NCBI GenBank assembly: GCA_029936935.1 | Contig: JAPYRQ010000013.1 | Location: 1 to 39,436, forward strand | From: Dehalococcoidia bacterium | GTDB taxonomy: Bacteria; Chloroflexota; Dehalococcoidia; Lucifugimonadales; UBA1127 | Direction: 5' to 3' | Length of the DNA: 39,436 bases | Part shown: one piece after another, positions 34,950 through 39,436 of the stretch | Numbering within the stretch: the stretch's first letter is position 1 | How the letters are laid out: every line of letters begins with the position of its first letter | The notes under the pieces: model-generated | What the model saw: the letters and a program-made list of their open reading frames with translations, nothing else | The model's database searches: none | What the model was told of the DNA's origin: nothing | Made by a program: the position numbers and the translations under genes

Positions 34950-35274
34950 TAAATCGCTCATCAGGAACCCCACTACTAACATGGGTAGTGGAGTTCCTAC
35001 TCTTTTCCCTACGCCCTACTACCTGATACTTACCGCCTTGGGTGACTACAGCCAAGTTGGTGTCTGCTATTCTCATATCGAGACGAGGGCCAGAGGAAAA
35101 CAAGCAGACCGCCCCCATCTCAAAGAGACTAAATCCAATCGGGAAGGAGACAGGATTATTAGCAGAATCTTCGTCCAGAATCACAGATGGCACTATCCTA
35201 GTCTGCGCCTCGTTGGAAATGGTACCCCCAAGCATCCAACGAGGAAGCAAATAAGCCAAGAGCTTCGTAAACAA
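34939..35274 (-). CDS. Doubtful hypothetical protein in a gene-poor stretch
   Basis: The interval 34950-35363 has no convincing gene. One minus-strand frame is open for 111 codons from a TTG (complement of 35272-35274) without a ribosome site, and stays open 14 codons further upstream, where no start codon is evident. The middle of the product (FPIGFSLFEMGAVCLFSSGP and RLDMRIADTNLAVVTQGGKY) reads like a real folded domain. The C-terminus runs into the repeat and looks random. A plus-strand frame (34981-35277) covers the same bases. This could be the remnant of a longer gene. Confidence 0.25.
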   Translation of the reverse strand: MFTKLLAYLLPRWMLGGTISNEAQTRIVPSVILDEDSANNPVSFPIGFSLFEMGAVCLFSSGPRLDMRIADTNLAVVTQGGKYQVVGRREKSRNSTTHVSSGVPDERFTYV

Positions 35275-35363
35275 TAAAAAGAGCTGAATGTCCTGTTCAC
35301 GAGTTAACAGACTGGCTCATTCGGGAGTATCCCGACACAGCGGAGCCAACGGCGAGGATAATA

Positions 35364-35399
35364 AAAGTAGGGCTCTACTACAGAGCCCTACTTTCTTTT
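35364..35399. terminator. Intrinsic terminator, usable in both directions
   Basis: A 13-bp perfect stem (35364-35376 with 35382-35394), ACTAC loop, T-rich right flank and A-rich left flank. It ends the class V aminotransferase transcript and anything coming from the left. Confidence 0.9.
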
Positions 35400-35417
35400 G
35401 TGCGTGTCTGGCTTTGG

Positions 35418-36581
35418 TTATTTAACCATGCGGCGGACAGCGTCAGCTACGCGGTCTACCTCCTCCTCTGTGTTGAAGAAAGCCAGCGACATGCGGACGT
35501 TGGCGGGGTCTGACACCGCGCGTATAGAGATTTCTTCTTGTGCTTCAAGCGCGTCCACCAACTCCTTGGGCTCCCAGCCTGCCACGGAGAACGTTACCAG
35601 GCCTGTGCAGCCGGGCCCCTCCAGCGGAGATGTAATGGATGCGCCAGGGATGGCCGCAAGAGCCGCTTTGGCGCGTGACGCCAGCTTCAGACTGCGCTCC
35701 TCGGCCTCGCCGACCTCTAGCTGCTCCTTGAACTTAATCGCTGCACGATAGCCCGACCATAGGGCGTCGTTGGTGGTGGTTAGCTCAAACTTCTGGATGT
35801 CCTGAGGTTTGGCCACAAAATCTTCGTAACCATGGCCAGAATCAACGGCGTGACCGGACACCTTCATCGGCAGCACCTTGGGTATAAGCTCTTCGCGGAT
35901 GTACAGCGATCCTACGCCGTCCGGCCCCATCATCCACTTGTGGCCCGGCATGGCGTAGAAGTCCACACCGAGTTCTCGCAAGTCCAGGTCTATGTGGCCG
36001 ACGCCTTGTGCACCGTCGATCAACGTGAGGACGCCTTTGAAGCGCGCCAGTTCCTGTAGCTGCTCAATAGGCATGCGCAGCCCCGACTTGAACTGTATGT
36101 GGCTCATGAAAATCAGCTTGGTGCGAGGGGTTATGGCGGCTTCCACCTTGGCAACGATGCTCTCTTGATCCTCGGCTGGTTCCAGTGGCAGCACCTTGGT
36201 GACCGTGCCGTGCCGTCGCTCCAGATAGTAGCAGGGCACCAGCACGGAGTTGTGTTCAAGGCTAAAAGTGATGACCTCGTCGCCGGGCTTCCAGTCCAGG
36301 CCGTTCATGACGATGTTTTGACCCTCTGTGGTGTTCTGCGTCAGGGTCAGTTCCAGAGGCGAGACGTGAAGGAAGGTGGCCAAAGCCTCGCGGAGATCCT
36401 GTCGAGTCGCCCTGCCGCTCTCCAAGACCTGTGGACTGGCCGGACCCAAGGTGCTCTCGATTTCCAGGCGTTTGATAATGGCGTCCATCACGGGCGTAGG
36501 AGAGGGGCCGGACCAACCGGTGTTCATGTACACCACGTTTTGTGTGACGGGTATCTGGCTCCGGAGCTTCTCGATATCCAT
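35418..36581 (-). CDS. Class V aminotransferase (cysteine desulfurase / isopenicillin-N epimerase-like)
   Basis: The start is the ATG complementing 36579-36581 with GGAGG 6 bases upstream, giving 387 residues beginning MDIEKLRSQIPVTQNVVYMN. It is a fold-type I PLP enzyme: TQNTTEGQNIVMNGLDW, the PLP-contacting D189-G-A-Q (LIDGAQGVGH), and the Schiff-base K215 in MPGHKWMMGPDGVGSLY. A SufS-type catalytic cysteine loop is not obvious in the C-terminal third, so it may be a lyase, epimerase or desulfurase-like enzyme and not the housekeeping SufS. It is co-directional with the PIG-L gene. Confidence 0.85.
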   Translation of the reverse strand: MDIEKLRSQIPVTQNVVYMNTGWSGPSPTPVMDAIIKRLEIESTLGPASPQVLESGRATRQDLREALATFLHVSPLELTLTQNTTEGQNIVMNGLDWKPGDEVITFSLEHNSVLVPCYYLERRHGTVTKVLPLEPAEDQESIVAKVEAAITPRTKLIFMSHIQFKSGLRMPIEQLQELARFKGVLTLIDGAQGVGHIDLDLRELGVDFYAMPGHKWMMGPDGVGSLYIREELIPKVLPMKVSGHAVDSGHGYEDFVAKPQDIQKFELTTTNDALWSGYRAAIKFKEQLEVGEAEERSLKLASRAKAALAAIPGASITSPLEGPGCTGLVTFSVAGWEPKELVDALEAQEEISIRAVSDPANVRMSLAFFNTEEEVDRVADAVRRMVK

Positions 36582-36613
36582 ACGGTTCCTCCCCATGTGT
36601 CTGGGACTGACCT

Positions 36614-36653
36614 GAGGGCCAGGCGGCTTTAGTCCCCGCCGGAGGCAATACGC
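36614..36653 (-). repeat. GACTAAAG repeat module directly after the PIG-L stop
   Basis: On the minus strand, right after the TAG: GCGTATTGCCTCCGGCGGGG, ACTAAAGCCGCCTGGCCCTC. It is the same unit as in 2330-2390 and 4955-4985, without the CAGGGC hairpin. Confidence 0.65.
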
Positions 36654-37382
36654 CTAATTAACTTTGATGTACTTGAAGCCCTCCGCGTGCCCCATAGCGT
36701 GGGCCGCACCGGTCTGAGCAGCATTTTCCTTTAGGCGAGTCTTCATCTTTTCCAGCTTCTCTTTGTCACTGCCCACCTGGGTCTTATGTTCCATCAGCGC
36801 GGCAATCTTCGTATCAATCGTATCGGTGATGTCTACCCAGACACTCGCACCGTCTCCTCCGGCACCCATGTAGATCTCAAGGGCGTTATGAGGCATTAAG
36901 CCCTCTTCAATCAAATCCGGGTAGACGTGGTAGTCACGGGCTGATGGGAAGATTGCGTCAAGGGCGGCATCCCCTGCTGCTCTATGGTCCGGGTGATTGA
37001 TGAACCATTCCCCGTAGCGACGAGTGGGGTCCTGGCAGAAGATGACGTCCGGTTTGTGCTTGCGTATCTGTCGCACGAGGTCTTTGCGCAGCTCAAGGGT
37101 GTTCTGCAGGACACCGTCCTCGTAGCGAAGGAACTCAACGTTCTTTGCGCCCACCACATTGGCGGCGTTCTGTTGCTCTACTTCGCGAGTGGCGGCCAGC
37201 TCCATAGGCTTAAACTCCGGGTCAGACGTGCCTTTGTCGCCGCTGGTGCAGAGAACGTAGGTCACCTCCGTGCCTGCCTTGGCCCACTTGGCCAGCGTGC
37301 CGGCGGCCATGTATTCGCCGTCGTCAGGGTGAGCGATGATGATCATGGCTCGCTCGGGTGCGCCGTTTGATGGTTGCTCCAT
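36654..37382 (-). CDS. PIG-L family deacetylase
   Basis: The start is the ATG complementing 37380-37382 (AAAGGA 5 bases upstream), giving 242 residues. The LmbE/PIG-L zinc motif is IIIAHPDDGEY (H18, D20-D21, with Gly in place of the usual Glu/Asp before E23), and the third zinc ligand is in INHPDHRAAGDAAL. Relatives deacetylate N-acetylglucosamine-containing compounds (MshB, BshB, PIG-L) and some act on mycothiol-like conjugates. The glycan is unknown here. The fold is cytosolic, with no signal peptide. It is placed between the NHL lipoprotein and the aminotransferase on the same strand. Confidence 0.88.
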   Translation of the reverse strand: MEQPSNGAPERAMIIIAHPDDGEYMAAGTLAKWAKAGTEVTYVLCTSGDKGTSDPEFKPMELAATREVEQQNAANVVGAKNVEFLRYEDGVLQNTLELRKDLVRQIRKHKPDVIFCQDPTRRYGEWFINHPDHRAAGDAALDAIFPSARDYHVYPDLIEEGLMPHNALEIYMGAGGDGASVWVDITDTIDTKIAALMEHKTQVGSDKEKLEKMKTRLKENAAQTGAAHAMGHAEGFKYIKVN

Positions 37383-37502
37383 GATGTCCTTTCTGTGACG
37401 CGAACGCCCATGACAGTCGTAGGACGCTATGAATGAATCGGATAGTACAGGATAGCAGGCCTTAGGGGCCACGGGAAAGAAGCGGGCTCAGAAAGGGTTC
37501 GA

Positions 37503-39067
37503 CTAGGTGAAACCCCAGGTGCGGAACTTCCAATCAAAGGTCTGGGTGACTTTATTGATGGAGCCATCACCATCAGTGTAATCGTTTTCCAACGTCCTAC
37601 CCCCAAAAATATCCGCGCCGGGAGCAGGGGGCAATTCAATGGTAAAGAGGTCACCGGGGTTGATGCGGAAATTGCGAATATCAAAGCTGAACCACCCGGA
37701 TTCACCTTCGTCAAATCGGGTGTCTTGCGTTGAGCAGAGTATAAGCTGACCGTCTGGCCCGCCTCTCTTAAGGCTGAGAGTCAGGGATCTGCTGCCAGCC
37801 CTATTGTTGGTCAAGAATACGTCTATGATTGAGATACTACCGAAACGCGGCTTGAACCCCTGGGACAGTTGTGCGATCGCCCCGATTGTGAGCCCCGCCT
37901 CCGAGGTATGATCGGGGTCGATAGCCAAATCGATTGTTTGAATGCCTTCGATGAAAGGTCGCTCGGCGGGTGGCAACTCCGTCAGATCGAGCTTATCGAA
38001 CATCTGGATTCTATGGTTACCGGAGTCCGCTACATAGATAGTGCCACTGGAGTTCACTGCAATGCCCTGAGGGTTGTTGAACTGACTCTCTCCAGTACCC
38101 GTGCTTCCCCAGACAGCTAGCGATTCTCCGGTTGGAGACAGCCAGTGAATCCGATCATTGTCAGAGTCCGCCACGTAGATATCACCGCTGAGCGTCGCTG
38201 CCATGGCGCCCACATTGCTGAAGGCACCAGGGCCGTTACAACCGATCAACTCCGTTTGATACGCCCCCGCAGCGGTCACCCGCTGAATGCGCTCATCATC
38301 AGTATCTGAGACCCACAACGTCGACTGGGGTGCGGCAGCCAGGGCTACAGGCTTTCCCAGTTGGACCTCGTCGGTTGAGACATTCCCCCATGCCCTGATG
38401 AATGTCCCGTTTGGCTGGAAGGACTGGACACGACCTATTTCATCGGACACATAGACGGTATTAGTCTGTTGATCCACAGTGATGGCCGTTGTGTTAGTGA
38501 ACGCGCCGTTGATGAATGACTCCCCCCCAGTGGGTGATGTATTCACCAGTAGGGTTGAACTTTTGAACCAAGGAATTGTTGAAGTCCAATACATAAATGT
38601 TGCCTTGACCATCAATGGCCAGGTCACGGGGAGAATCAAATCGTCCGATAGTGCTGCCAAGGGTGCCCCATTTCACACTGAGCTTGGCGGGCAGTTGGCT
38701 AATAGGGACAGGGGTAGGCTTTGAACACGGGCGTTGGCGTGGGTACGCTTGTAGGAGTAGACGGTGGAGGGGTGGATGTGGGCGTAGGGAACGCACCTGA
38801 AGGGTTTGTAGGAACAGTGAGCCCCTCCGGTGTTGCCGTTGGTAGAGGTACAGACGTCGCCGTGGGCGCAAAGGTGGGTAGGAGAGACGGCGGTACCCTG
38901 GTGGGTGTAGGCAGCGGCAGCGTGGCTTCAGGCGTAGGTGTGGATAGTGGAATCGTAGGGAACACGATGGGTGCAGGAGTTGATACGTCCGGAGACGGAC
39001 CAAGGGCGCCGCACGCGAATCCGATACATGGGACCAAAATGGTTGGAACCAGGAGTCTCTTCGGCAT
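37503..39067 (-). pseudogene. NHL-repeat lipoprotein with Pro/Thr-rich linker, broken by two +1 frameshifts
   Basis: Three overlapping frames make one protein of about 520 residues. Frame 1 (from ATG 39067, GAGGA upstream) gives a lipoprotein-type signal (MPKRLLVPTILVPCIGFACG) and a long Pro/Thr/Ser linker. Near 38724 the reading must shift to continue as KPTPVPISQLPAKLSVKWGT, the start of an NHL beta-propeller (FDSPRDLAIDGQGNIYVLD). At a run of seven G (complement of 38522-38528) it shifts again to ESFINGAFTNTTAITVDQQT, more NHL repeats (IYVADSDNDRIHWLSPTGES, IYVADSGNHRIQMFD) and a beta-rich C-terminal domain. Both breaks fit one inserted base. The intact protein would be exported and anchored outside, with a binding propeller. 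Confidence 0.8.
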
Positions 39068-39107
39068 GCAGTCCTCGTGGGCAGGTCTTCAATACTAGGG
39101 TACGTGG

Positions 39108-39184
39108 TGGTGGCGCATACGGGATTCGAACCCGTGATCTCCGCCTTGAGAGGGCGATGTCCTTGGCCGCTAGACGAATGCGCC
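39108..39184 (-). tRNA. tRNA-Glu (anticodon CTC), CCA encoded
   Basis: On the minus strand the acceptor GGCGCAT pairs with ATGCGCC. The D-arm region is TCGTCTAGCGGCCAAGGAC, the anticodon arm is TCGCC-CTCTCAA-GGCGG with anticodon CTC, and the T arm is CGGGTTCGAATCCCG. Discriminator A is followed by an encoded CCA. Confidence 0.95.
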
Positions 39185-39343
39185 ACTGCCTAAAGGGGTG
39201 TCTCAAGGCTATCTAGCCTCGCTATTATAGCTGACAGTGTCTGAAGGGGGAAGGTGCGTTTCCCCCAACGATTGAGGTTTATGGTCTTATAGCTTGAGAG
39301 ATAGCTGCAGTTCCCGTACAATCGAATGCGTTGTCCCTTTAAT

Positions 39344-39429
39344 GCCGAAGTGGCGGAATGGCAGACGCGGCGGACTCAAAATCCGCTTCCTTAAACGGAG
39401 TGTAGGTTCGACTCCTATCTTCGGCACCA
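39344..39429 (+). tRNA. tRNA-Leu (anticodon CAA), CCA encoded
   Basis: The acceptor GCCGAAG pairs with CTTCGGC. The anticodon arm is GCGGA-CTCAAAA-TCCGC with anticodon CAA, there is a long class II variable arm (TCCTTAAACGGA), and the T arm is GTAGGTTCGACTCCTAT. Discriminator A and CCA are encoded. Confidence 0.95.
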
Positions 39430-39436
39430 TATCTGA

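Overview
The window looks like a piece of a free-living bacterial chromosome, most plausibly a Chloroflexota of the SAR202/Dehalococcoidia kind. That placement is an inference from content: housekeeping genes are interleaved with scattered single genes for aromatic and organic-acid oxidation (HpaB-type flavin hydroxylase, Rieske oxygenase, ACMSD-type amidohydrolase, class III extradiol dioxygenase, PIG-L deacetylase), and the replication genes include a DnaD-like protein and a DnaC/DnaI-like loader. No 16S gene is present, so the placement is not proven. No phage, insertion sequence or CRISPR array was seen.

Layout. 1-6400: a VOC fragment, an HpaB-type hydroxylase, a small unknown gene, an amidohydrolase, a Rieske oxygenase, and an overlapping CDGSH iron-sulfur/HAD pair. 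6490-10120: comF, a Nudix hydrolase, the long ribosome hibernation factor hpf, a class I glutamine amidotransferase-type hydrolase and a metallo-beta-lactamase-fold hydrolase. 10430-15430: gyrB-gyrA. 15500-19870: a DUF2007-like membrane protein, rny (RNase Y), a PHP phosphoesterase, plsY and a zinc-ribbon membrane protein. 20000-24530: rplI, then a tightly packed primosome set (dnaB, a DnaD-like gene, a double-ATPase helicase loader) ending in a frameshifted NTF2-like gene. 24540-27240: a ParB-fold protein on the minus strand, then a GT4 glycosyltransferase, a CDP-alcohol phosphatidyltransferase and a broken epimerase. 27780-31530 is a minus-strand run: small HExxH protein, lysA, holB, HIT hydrolase, yqeK. 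31720-39070: aldo/keto reductase, extradiol dioxygenase, quinone oxidoreductase, class V aminotransferase, PIG-L deacetylase and a frameshifted NHL-repeat lipoprotein. The window ends with tRNA-Glu(CTC) and tRNA-Leu(CAA).

Two patterns stand out. First, a short element, usually headed by a CAGGGC-n3-GCCCTG hairpin, sits directly on the stop codon of at least seven unrelated genes. It is always in the orientation of the gene it follows, and in one case the TAG stop is itself the loop of the perfect hairpin. Further modules (a GAGACTAAAG unit and a GGGGAGTCCAGAGGGG leader hairpin) recur around these sites. Second, four reading-frame breaks in three genes are all consistent with a one-base insertion, two of them in 7-base homopolymers. 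This points either to a systematic sequencing artefact or to real decay. The most unusual protein is the helicase loader at 22773-24167, with two tandem DnaC/DnaI-like ATPase modules, the first lacking the second Walker B acidic residue.
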